64,000 bases of DNA. It comes from an uncultured Clostridia bacterium (lineage in GTDB: Bacteria > Bacillota > Clostridia > Christensenellales > Borkfalkiaceae). The position numbers and the translations under genes were made by a program. Below are positions 8,001 to 17,600 of this stretch, in pieces. The DNA lies in contig CAKQWM010000006.1 in the NCBI GenBank assembly GCA_934278995.1, positions 58,377 to 122,376 of the forward strand, read 5' to 3'. Position 1 is the stretch's first letter; each line of letters opens with the position of its first letter. The notes beneath the pieces are model-generated. The model saw only the letters and a list, made by a program, of their open reading frames with translations, did no database searches and was not told the origin of the DNA.

Positions 8001-9476
8001 ATGAAAAAATGCGGTTTATTGATGCCGGTGTTTTCACTGCCTTCGAAATACGGAATAGGTTCCTTCGGAAAATGGGCTTATTCCTTTGTCGATTTTTTAA
8101 AAAAATCCGGTCACAGTTATTGGCAAATTTTACCGCTTACACAAACCGGTTACGGCGATTCGCCTTACGCTTCATGCGCCGACGCATCAGGGAACCCTTA
8201 CTTTATCGATCTCGAAGTTTTAAGAAGCAAAAAACTTTTAACCTATCGTGAAGTAGAAGGCGCTATCGACAAATCCGAGCGTATCGACTACGGAAAACTT
8301 TACGAGAAGCGTTATAAACTACTCAGAAAAGCCTTTTCGCGGTTTGACGTAAACGACAAAAATTTCAAAGCCTTTTTACAGAAAGGGGAGTTTTACGATT
8401 ACGCCGTTTTTATGTCTATAAAAGGAGAGTATAACGACGTCTGGATGAACTGGCCGTATGAACTTAAAACGAGAAACCGCGACGCTTTGGCAAGTTTTGC
8501 CGAAAAAAATCGGGACGAAATACTTTTTTGGCAGTTTTTGCAGTTTGAATTCAGAAATCAATATTTTGCTCTCAAACAATACGCTAATCAGAAAGGAATT
8601 TCCATAATCGGCGATTTGCCTTTATACGTATCCTTAGACAGCGTTGACGTATGGGTTGCCCCCGAAGAATTTTTACTTGACGCAACTTATCATCCGACCA
8701 TAGTTTCGGGTTGTCCGCCCGACTATTTTTCGAGAACGGGGCAACTTTGGGGAAACCCCATTTACAATTACGAACACATGAAACAGAACGGCTTTGCTTT
8801 CTGGAAGGCGAGGGTTTCGAGAGCGAGGAAGTTTTACGACGTTATAAGAATCGATCATTTCAGAGGTCTTGACAGATTCTGGGCTGTTCCGTACGGTGAT
8901 ACGACAGCCGAACGCGGCTGGTGGGTTCAGGCGCCCGGCAGAGAGATTTTAGACGCGATAGGCACCGACAGGCTTATTGCCGAAGATTTAGGAACGATAG
9001 ACGACGGCGTAAGGTGGCTTATGGAGTATTCCAAAGCGCCCGGCATGAAGGTTTTGCATTTTGCTTTCGACGGAGGGGATTATAATCCTTATCTTCCCTG
9101 GAATATCGGTGAAAATTCCGTCGTCTATACGGGTACGCACGATAACGACACCACAGTGGGGCTTTTGAAAAGTCTTGATAAAGAAACCCTTGAAAGGTGG
9201 AAAATAATGATTAAAAAATCGGTTGATTATCTGAACGTTTATAAGCCGATGAGGGGCGTTTACAACCTGGCGGAAGCCGTTTTGGACATCGCCTACGGTT
9301 CAAAAGCGAATCTTTGCGTCGTTCCCGTTCAGGACGTTTTGTACTTGGACAGCGAATACCGCATAAACACGCCGGGAACGCTCGGTTGGTGGACGGTAAG
9401 AATAAAAGAAAGCGTGTTTACCGATACTTTGGCGCAGTCGTTAAAGCGCAGGGCAAAACGCTTTGACAGAAATTAG
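8001..9476 (+). CDS. malQ: 4-alpha-glucanotransferase (amylomaltase, GH77)
   Basis: A 491-residue cytoplasmic enzyme that moves alpha-1,4-glucan segments between maltooligosaccharides during starch, maltose or glycogen use. GH77 hallmarks are present: YGDSPYASCADASGNPYFI at residues 51-69, the nucleophile D285 in IRIDHFRGLDRFW, acid/base E328 in LIAEDLG, and the third carboxylate D381 in YTGTHDNDT. Length is normal for the short bacterial form. The start ATG at 8001 has AAGGAG upstream. A terminator follows at 9509. The next gene, an MFS transporter with its own promoter, might import a related sugar, but that link is only positional. Confidence 0.95.
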   Translation: MKKCGLLMPVFSLPSKYGIGSFGKWAYSFVDFLKKSGHSYWQILPLTQTGYGDSPYASCADASGNPYFIDLEVLRSKKLLTYREVEGAIDKSERIDYGKLYEKRYKLLRKAFSRFDVNDKNFKAFLQKGEFYDYAVFMSIKGEYNDVWMNWPYELKTRNRDALASFAEKNRDEILFWQFLQFEFRNQYFALKQYANQKGISIIGDLPLYVSLDSVDVWVAPEEFLLDATYHPTIVSGCPPDYFSRTGQLWGNPIYNYEHMKQNGFAFWKARVSRARKFYDVIRIDHFRGLDRFWAVPYGDTTAERGWWVQAPGREILDAIGTDRLIAEDLGTIDDGVRWLMEYSKAPGMKVLHFAFDGGDYNPYLPWNIGENSVVYTGTHDNDTTVGLLKSLDKETLERWKIMIKKSVDYLNVYKPMRGVYNLAEAVLDIAYGSKANLCVVPVQDVLYLDSEYRINTPGTLGWWTVRIKESVFTDTLAQSLKRRAKRFDRN

Positions 9477-9764
9477 TTTTGTTTACTTTAAAACAATAAA
9501 TTAAAACGGCGGGCGTTTTGCCCGCTTTTTAAATATAAAAAAGCGTCGATAAACGACCTATAGAGGCGCTTATTATGTTAAATAGCTTATATTTTCGGCT
9601 TAAAACCCGAAACCACCCGTCCAAAAACCCGAAACCACCCGTTAAAAAACCCGAAAACCCGCGACAGAACCCGAAAAGCACGCCACAAAAAGCCTGAAAG
9701 CTGTGACGGAAAACCCGACAAACTACGAAGCGGAAAAATCCCTGATATTTTTTTGAAAAAACTA
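9477..9764. other. Gap: terminator, palindrome copy and degenerate tandem repeat
   Basis: No gene is supported between malQ and the next promoter. The stretch holds the malQ terminator, a dispersed-palindrome copy (about 9542-9571), and a degenerate ~22-base tandem repeat around CCCGAAACCACCCGT at 9600-9680. Confidence 0.6.
9509..9530 (+). terminator. malQ terminator
   Basis: GCGGGC (9509-9514) pairs with GCCCGC (9520-9525) and is followed by TTTTT. Confidence 0.8.
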
Positions 9765-9793
9765 TTGAAAACGGTTGATATCGGTGATATAAT
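9765..9793 (+). promoter_or_regulatory. Promoter of the MFS transporter gene
   Basis: TTGAAA (9765-9770), 17-bp spacer, TATAAT (9788-9793). The predicted start near 9800 leaves a leader of about 124 bases that begins with a nested hairpin. Confidence 0.8.
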
Positions 9794-9797
9794 ATAA

Positions 9798-9860
9798 AAC
9801 GTTCGTATAACGTCAAATTGCGTTATAGGCTATGATATAGCCGACATAACGTAGAACGTT
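9798..9860 (+). promoter_or_regulatory. Nested inverted-repeat leader of the MFS gene
   Basis: Three concentric paired arms: AACGTTC (9798-9804) with GAACGTT (9854-9860); CGTTAT (9821-9826) with ATAACG (9846-9851); GGCTAT (9828-9833) with ATAGCC (9837-9842). It starts at the predicted +1. It could be a structured RNA, or an operator repeated on both sides. No known riboswitch consensus is recognised. Confidence 0.55.
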
Positions 9861-9923
9861 ACTCTAAAAATATTAAAATATAGTATATAGCGTTATTATA
9901 AAAAAGGATAAAGGTTTTATCTT

Positions 9924-11315
9924 ATGCAAAATCTGATAGTAAAAAAGCCGACGAAACTCGGCGGTAAGATTTGGGCGATGATAATAGTTTTCGGTCTTGT
10001 AGGGCAACTTGCCTGGGTGGTTGAAAACGTTTATTTTTCGACTTACATACAAAAGAAGATAACCGTTGAGCCGTGGGCAACCTCGCTTACCGTTGCGGCG
10101 TCGGCGGTGGTGGCGGCGCTCGTAACTATTTTCGGCGGCGCTATATCCGACAGACTCGGCAAGCGCAAACCCTTCGTGTGCTTCGGGTATATAATCTGGG
10201 GCGTTGTAACGGCGTCTTTCGCGCTGTTCGGCAATCAATCTGTAACGACGGGCGTTGTTGCGGTAGCGGTGTTATTCGTGGTTATGGACTGCGTAATGAC
10301 GCTTTTCGGCTCGCTGTCGAACGACGCCGCTTATTCCGCCTGGATAACCGACGTAACCGATATAACCAACCGCGGTTTCGTGGATACCGTGCTGTCGGTT
10401 TTGCCGGTAGCGGCGCTTATGCTGATATTCGTCGTTTTCGACGGGCTTACGCAAACGGACAACTGGACTACTTTTTTCCTTATTTTGGGCGGAATCACCG
10501 TGTCGGCGGGCATTTTGGGGCTGTTTTTATTTAAAGACAGTCCTGATTTAAAGCCGAATAAAGACGGCAATTACATGGCAAACGTAGTTTACGGTTTCAG
10601 ACCGAAAAACGTAAAGCGCCATAAAATGATTTACGTATGCCTTCTCGGCATGATGTTTTCGGGGCTGTCGATGCAACTATGGCAACCGCAGATGATAATG
10701 CTTATACAATACACGATAGGGCTTGAAGACTACGTTTTACCGCTTGCGCTCGTAGTGCTTTTATCGGCGGGTGGCGCCGTCGCGCTTTCAAAACTTATGG
10801 GCAGATACGGCAAAGAAAAATTCTTTATACCCGTAGTCGTTTCGGGCGTTTTGGGCGGCGTAATAATTTACCTTATAAAATTTATCGGAAGCAATTTGAT
10901 AGCAAAATTTATACTTTTCGTCGTGGGCGGAACGCTGGTGGAATCTTCTTCGCTAATGGCGGCGGGGCTTTTCAACGCCTCTGCAAGAGATTACACCCCG
11001 AGCGACAAAGCGGGCTGTTTTCAGGGCGTAAGAATCATCATATACGTAATGCTTCCTATGGTGCTGGCGTCTTTAATCAATCCGCAGGTAATAAAAGGCT
11101 TCGGCAAGGTTTTAACCGCCACCGACGAAGTCGTTATTAAAAACGTCGGTTACAAAGCGGGCGACAGACTGTATCCGTTTGAAATGTTTTTATTTTCCGC
11201 AATCTCCGCCGCGCTGATGATTTTCCCCGCGCTTATCGTCAAAAAGCGTGACAAAGCCTTGCGCGCCGAAAAACTTTCCCAAATGGAAGAGAAAAACTCC
11301 GCAGATAACGCCTGA
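9924..11315 (+). CDS. Major facilitator superfamily transporter
   Basis: A 463-residue integral membrane protein with about twelve hydrophobic segments. The MFS signature between helices 2 and 3 is visible as GGAISDRLGKRKPF, and a matching GKEKFF loop follows helix 8. Its general look (WVVENVYFSTYIQKKI at the first helix) is that of the glycoside/disaccharide-type MFS carriers, but no substrate-determining motif is recognised. The C-terminus is a short charged cytoplasmic tail. It has its own promoter and a structured leader, and stands alone between terminators. Position after malQ makes a sugar substrate possible but unproven. The start ATG at 9924 has only a loosely spaced AAGG upstream. 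Confidence 0.85.
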   Translation: MQNLIVKKPTKLGGKIWAMIIVFGLVGQLAWVVENVYFSTYIQKKITVEPWATSLTVAASAVVAALVTIFGGAISDRLGKRKPFVCFGYIIWGVVTASFALFGNQSVTTGVVAVAVLFVVMDCVMTLFGSLSNDAAYSAWITDVTDITNRGFVDTVLSVLPVAALMLIFVVFDGLTQTDNWTTFFLILGGITVSAGILGLFLFKDSPDLKPNKDGNYMANVVYGFRPKNVKRHKMIYVCLLGMMFSGLSMQLWQPQMIMLIQYTIGLEDYVLPLALVVLLSAGGAVALSKLMGRYGKEKFFIPVVVSGVLGGVIIYLIKFIGSNLIAKFILFVVGGTLVESSSLMAAGLFNASARDYTPSDKAGCFQGVRIIIYVMLPMVLASLINPQVIKGFGKVLTATDEVVIKNVGYKAGDRLYPFEMFLFSAISAALMIFPALIVKKRDKALRAEKLSQMEEKNSADNA

Positions 11316-11485
11316 TTCAAGATATAGTTGATTTAAGACTATTATAACAGTTGATTTAAGTTTGTGTTAACGCCTGACTTAAGTTTATATATCCGTACCC
11401 GTAACCGTTATATATTTGAAAATTTAATCTTCTTTTAAACGTTTAAACCCGATTATTTAAACCCGCGTTAATGTTTAAACCATTT

Positions 11486-11516
11486 AAACCCGCAAATTTT
11501 CGCGGGTTTATTTTTT
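11486..11516 (+). terminator. Terminator of the MFS gene
   Basis: AAACCCGC (11486-11493) pairs with GCGGGTTT (11502-11509), followed by ATTTTTT. Confidence 0.8.
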
Positions 11517-11560
11517 GCGGTTTAACCGCTTGCTAAATTATAGCCGAATTTTTTCCGCTA

Positions 11561-11591
11561 AAAACAGCCCGACTAAAAAGCCGGGCTGTTC
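11561..11591 (-). terminator. Terminator of the giant LRR gene
   Basis: On the minus strand ACAGCCCGGC and GTCGGGCTGT form a stem followed by TTTTAG. It ends 27 bases beyond the LRR stop codon. Confidence 0.75.
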
Positions 11592-11617
11592 GCTTCGTTA
11601 TATTATGGTTTATTAAC

Positions 11618-14600
11618 CTAATTCTTCTTTTTCCAGATAACGGGGGTTACGCCGTCGGTATCGTAATGCCAGTAATTGCCTGCGTAATCCGTGCCATCCG
11701 AATTAAGCGAAGGCTCGCTTTCGCTGTAATAATACCGCGTCGCGCCCGTTAAGTTAGAATTGTACGAACCGATTGAAATATTGCCCCATTGCTCCGCCGC
11801 GCCTTTGTAATAAACCGTTTTTAGTTTGCTGCAATTATAGAACGCAGAACTACCTATCGAAGTCACGCTGTTACCTATGGTTACGCTTGTTAATCCGCTG
11901 CAATTATAGAACGCATAATCATCGATAGAAGTCACGCTGTTACCTATGGTTACGCTTGTTAACTCGCTGCAATAACTGAACGCCCACTCACCGATAGAAG
12001 TCACGCTGTCGGGAATGGCTACACTTGTTAAACCGCTGCAATAGCTGAACGCATAAGACGCAATGCCTTTCGTATCGCCTTTTATTTCCGCAGTAGTTAA
12101 AGTTCTATTTACTACGTCGATTACCCAGGTATCTACGTAACGGATACCTTTTGAGGTTTTTATCAATTTATCACAATAATCGAACGCCGCACTACCGATA
12201 GAAGTCACGCTGTCGGGGATGGTTACGCTTGTTAAACCGCTGCAAGCAAAGAACGCATCACTACCGATAGAAGTCACGCTGTTTGGGATGGTTATGCTTG
12301 TTAAACCGCTGCAACCACCGAACGCAGAATCTGCTATACTAATGGTACCTTCTTTTATTACTATTGTAGTATTATTCGGCATCGTTCCTTTATATTGATA
12401 TGCAACTATTCCTGCATATACAAGCCCGTCAGATTGATTATTATACCATGCGGTACCACTGAACGCTTCACTACCGATAGAAGTCACACTGTCTGGAATA
12501 GTTACGCTTGTTAAACCACTGCAATTATAGAACGCACGCTCACCGATAGAAGTCACACTGTCTGGAATAGTTACGCTTGTTAAACCACTGCAATTATAGA
12601 ACGCACGCTCACCGATAGAAGTCACGCCGTTTCCGATAGTTACGCTTGTTAACCCGCTGCAATAACTGAACGCCCACTCACCGATAGAAGTTACGCTGTC
12701 GGGGATGGTTATGCTTGTTAACCCGCTGCAATTATAGAACGCATACCCACCGATAGAAGTTACGCTGCCGCTTAAAATAACCTTTTTTAAACTTGCAGGT
12801 ATGTAGTAGTGATAATATTTGCCATTATAATAACGTTGATACGTTGCGCCACTGTCAGATGAACTGCTTGAAGTTGTCATATATCCGAAAATATATCCGA
12901 AAACCTCGTCGTAACCGCTGTTTGCCGTTTTGCTTGCGCCCACAAACGGCAATGTAATGCTTTCCAATGAAGAGCAACCATAGAACGCCTCACTACCGAT
13001 AGAAGTCACGCCGTTACCGATAGTTACGCTTGTTAAACCGCTGCAATTATAGAACGCATACTTGCCGACAGAAGTCACGCCGTTACCTATGGTTACGTCT
13101 GTTAAACCGTCGCAATTATAGAACGCCCGCTCACCGATAGAAGTCACGCTGTCTGGGATAGTTACGCTTGTTAAACCGCTGCAACCACGGAACGCATACT
13201 CACCGATAGAAGTCACGTTGTTTGGAATAACTAAATCGCCCTCAACTTTTTTACCGCCGATGTACAGCGTGCGTGAAAATGACGTTACGTTACCAAGTCC
13301 TGTTATACCACACCAACCCGCAACGTCACCGGTATAATAAATGCTTGTTAACCCGCCGCAACTCTCGAACGCAGAATCACCGATAGAAGTCACACCGTTA
13401 CCTATGGTTATGCTTGTTAAACCGCCGCAACCCTCGAACGCATGACTACCGATAGAGGTCACACTGTCGGGGATAGTTGCGCTTGTTAAACGGTAGCAAC
13501 GATAGAACGCTTGATTACCGATAGAAGTCACGCTGTCGCTTAAAATAACCGTTTTTAAACTTGCAGGAATATAATAGTAATAACAATTGCTGCCATTACG
13601 ATATTGATACGTTGCGTCACTGACAGATGGACTGCTTGTAGTTTTCTCATATCCGAAAATATATCCGAAAACCTCGTCGTATCCGTCCCTTGCCGTTTTG
13701 CTTGCGCCCACAAACGGCAATGTAATACTTTCAAGTGAATTACAACCACGGAACGCCTCACTACCGATAGAAGTCACGCCGTTACCGATAGTTGCGCTTG
13801 TTAAACCACTGCAATTATAGAACGCTCGATTACCGATCGAAGTTACGCTGTCGGGGATAGTTACGCTTGTTAAACCGCTGCAACTGTTGAACGCACCACT
13901 ACCGATAGAAGCCACGCTGTCGGGGATAGTTACGCTTGTTAAACCGCTGCAATTATAGAACGTATAATCATCGATAGAAGTCACGCCGTTTCCGACGGTT
14001 ACGCTTGTTAAACCGCTGCAATTATAGAACGCCCACTCACCGATAGAAGTCACGCTGTCGCTTAAAATAACTGTTTTTAAACTTGTTGGAATATAATAGT
14101 GATAATATTTGCTACCATAATTATATTGATACGTTGCGCCACTGACAGATGAACTGCTTGAAGTTGTCGTATATCCGAAAATATATCCGAAAACCTCATC
14201 GTAACCGTTGTTTGCCGTTTTGCTTGCGCCCACAAACGGCAATGTAATACTTTCAAGTGAATTACAACCACGGAACGCAGAATTAGCGATAGAAGTCACG
14301 CTGTCGCTTAAAATAACCGTTTTTAAGTTTGCAGGGATATAATAGTGATAGTAATTGCTATCATTACTATATTGATACGTTGCGCCGCTGACAGATGAAC
14401 TGTTTGAAGTTGTCGTATATCCGAAAATATATCCGAAAACCTCGTCGTAACCGTTGTTTGCCGTTTTGCTTGCGCCCACAAACGGCAATGTAATACTTTC
14501 AAGTGAATTACAACCACCGAACGCAGAACGACCGATAGAAGTCACGCTGTTTCCGATAGTTACGCTCGTAAGTCCGCTGCAATTATAGAACGTATAATCA

Positions 14601-17600
14601 TCGATAGAAGTCACGCTGTCGGGGATTGTTACGCTTGTTAAACCATTGCAACCCTCGAACGCACCAATACCGATAGAAGTTACGCTGTCGGGGATTGCTA
14701 CGCTTGTTAACCCGCTGCAACTGTTGAACGCATTATTACCAATCGAAGTCACGCCATTACCGATAGTTACACTTGTTAAACCGATGCAATAGCTGAACGC
14801 ATATTTATATATATTATAGTTTTGTCCGTTATAATCGGCGGGTAAAGTCAAGTCCGTATTCGCGCCTACGTAAGCCAACAAATAATTGACGTTATCGTAT
14901 GTATAGAACAAGTAACCCTCTTTATTTACTATATCGCTTGCTTCGCCTTTTTTTACGTTTAACGCGTAATAAGCGATATATCCGTTATTACTGCCACCTT
15001 TTATTATATTCAAATCGCTTTTATTTATAACTTCAACTAATTTATCACAACCCTCGAACGCATAATCATCGATAGAAGTTACGCTGTCGGGGATAGTTAC
15101 GCTTGTTAAACCGATGCAATAACCGAACGCAGAACTACCGATAGAAGTCACGCTGTTAGGGATAGTTACGCTTGTTAAACCGCTGCAACCACTGAACGCA
15201 GAACTACCGATAGAAGTCACGCTGTTAGGGATAGTTACGCTTGTTAAACCGCTGCAACCACTGAACGCCCACTCACCGATAGAAGTCACGCTGTCGGGAA
15301 TAGTTACGCTTGTTAAACCGCTGCAACCACTGAACGCAGATTCACCGATATAAGTCACGCTGTCGGGAATAGTTACGCTTGTTAAACCGCTACAATCATA
15401 GAACGCTCGCTCACCGATAGAAGTCACGCTGTCGGGGATAACCAAATCGCCCTCGACTTTTTTACCGCCTATGTACAACGTGCGTGAAGATGACATTACG
15501 TTACTAAGTCCTGTTATGCCACACCAACCCGCAACGTCACCGTTATAGTGAATGATTGTAAGTCCGCTGCAATCATAGAACGCGAAAGACGTAATGCCTT
15601 TCGTACCGTCTTTTATTTCCGCAGTAGTTAAAGTACTATTTACTACGCCGATTACCCAGGTATCTACGTAACGGATACCTTTTGAGGTTTTTATCAATTT
15701 ATCACAACCCTCGAACGCATAACGACCGATAGAAGTCACGCTGTCGGGGATAGTTACGCTTGTTAAACCATTGCAACCCTCGAACGCATAATTACCGATA
15801 GAAGTCACGCTGTTTCCGATAGTTACGCTTGTTAAACCGCTACAACCATTGAACGCATAACTACCGATAGAAGTTACGCTGTCGGGGACTGTTACGCTTG
15901 TTAATCTGCTGCAATTATAGTACGCATACCCACCGATAGAAGTTACGCTGCCGCTTAAAATAACCTTTTTTAAACTTGCAGGTATGTAGTAGTGATAATA
16001 TTTGCCATTATAATAACGTTGATACGTTGCGCCACTGTCAGATGAACTGCTTGAAGTTGTCATATATCCGAAAATATATCCGAAAACCTCGTCGTAACCG
16101 CTGTTTGCCGTTTTGCTTGCGCCCACAAACGGCAATGTAATACTTTCAAGTGAATTACAACCACGGAACGCAGAATTAGCGATAGAAGTCACGCTGTCGC
16201 TTAAAATAACCGTTTTTAAGTTTGCAGGGATATAATAGTGATAGTAATTGCTATCATTACTATATTGATACGTTGCGCCGCTGACAGATGAACTGTTTGA
16301 AGTTGTCGTATATCCGAAAATATATCCGAAAACCTCGTCGTAACCGTCACTTGCCGTTTTGCTTGCGCCCACAAACGGCAATGTAATACTTTCAAGTGAA
16401 TTACAACCACGGAACGCATACTCACCGATAGAAGTCACGCTGTCGGGGATTGTTACGCTTGTTAAACCGCTGCAACCACTGAACGCATACTCACCGATAG
16501 AAGTCACGCTGTCGGGGATTGTTAAGTTTGTTAAACCGCTGCAACCACTGAATGCACCACTACCGATAGAAGTCACGTCGCTACCTATAGTTACGCTTGT
16601 AAGTCCGCTGCAATTATAGAACGCAGAATTACCTATCGAAGTTACACTGTCGGGGATAGTTACGCTTGTTAAACCGCTGCAATTATAGAACGCATAACTG
16701 GGAATTATTTTAACGTTTTCGCCAATTGTTACGTTGATTAATTTTGAACAATTAGTAAATATAGGAGACGAATAAGAACCCGCAGTTGTGCAATTTTCGG
16801 CATTCCATATTACACTCGTAAGTTTGCCACAATCATAGAACGCAAAACTACCAATAGAAGTCACGCTGTTCGGGATTGTTACGCTTGTTAAACCGCTGCA
16901 GTTATAGAACGCATAATTACCTATCGAAGTCACGCTGTCGGGGATGGTTACGCTTGTTAAACCGATGCAATTATAGAACGCAGCACTACCGATAGAAGTC
17001 ACACCGTTACCTATAGTTACGCTTGTTAAACCGGTGCAACCCCAAAACGCAGCACTGCCGATAGTAGTCACGCTGTTACCTATGGTTACGCTTGTTAAGC
17101 CGCTACAACCACGGAACGCAGATTCACTAATCGAAGTCACACCGTTTGGGATAACTAAATCGCCCTCGACTTTTTTACCGCCTATGTACAGCGTGCATGA
17201 ATATGACGTTACGCCATGAAGTCTTTTTATACCGCACCAACCCGCAATGTCTCCGGTATAGTAAATGCTTGTTAAACCGCTGCAATCACTGAACGCCCAT
17301 TCACCGATAGAAGTCACGCTGTCTGGGATAGTTACGCTTGTTAAACCGCTGCAATTATAGAACGCACGCTCACCGATAGAAGTCACGCTGTCGCTTAAAA
17401 TAATCGTTTTTAAACTTGTTGGAATATAATAGTGATAATATTTGCTACCATAACTATATTGATACGTTGCGCCGCTGACAGATGAACTGCTTGAAGTTGT
17501 CCTATATCCGAAAATATGTCCGAAAACCTCGTCGTAACCGCGGTTTGCCGTTTTGCTTGCGCCCACAAACGGCAATGTAATACTTGCAAGTGAATCACAA

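Larger units (their letters stand above)
11316..11617. other. Gap between convergent genes: two terminators and short repeats
   Basis: The first 150 bases carry degenerate short repeats (GATTTAAG/GACTTAAG and TTTAAACCCG several times). A plus-strand terminator (11486-11516) and a minus-strand terminator (11561-11591) follow. No gene is supported. Confidence 0.6.

Noticed and set aside
7979..8251. Frame overlapping the malQ start
   Set aside because: It is out of frame with a convincing GH77 gene, and has no ribosome-binding site of its own.
10073..10534. Gly/Arg-rich 153-residue plus-strand frame within the MFS gene
   Set aside because: A shadow of a clear membrane transporter frame; composition reflects GC-rich third positions.
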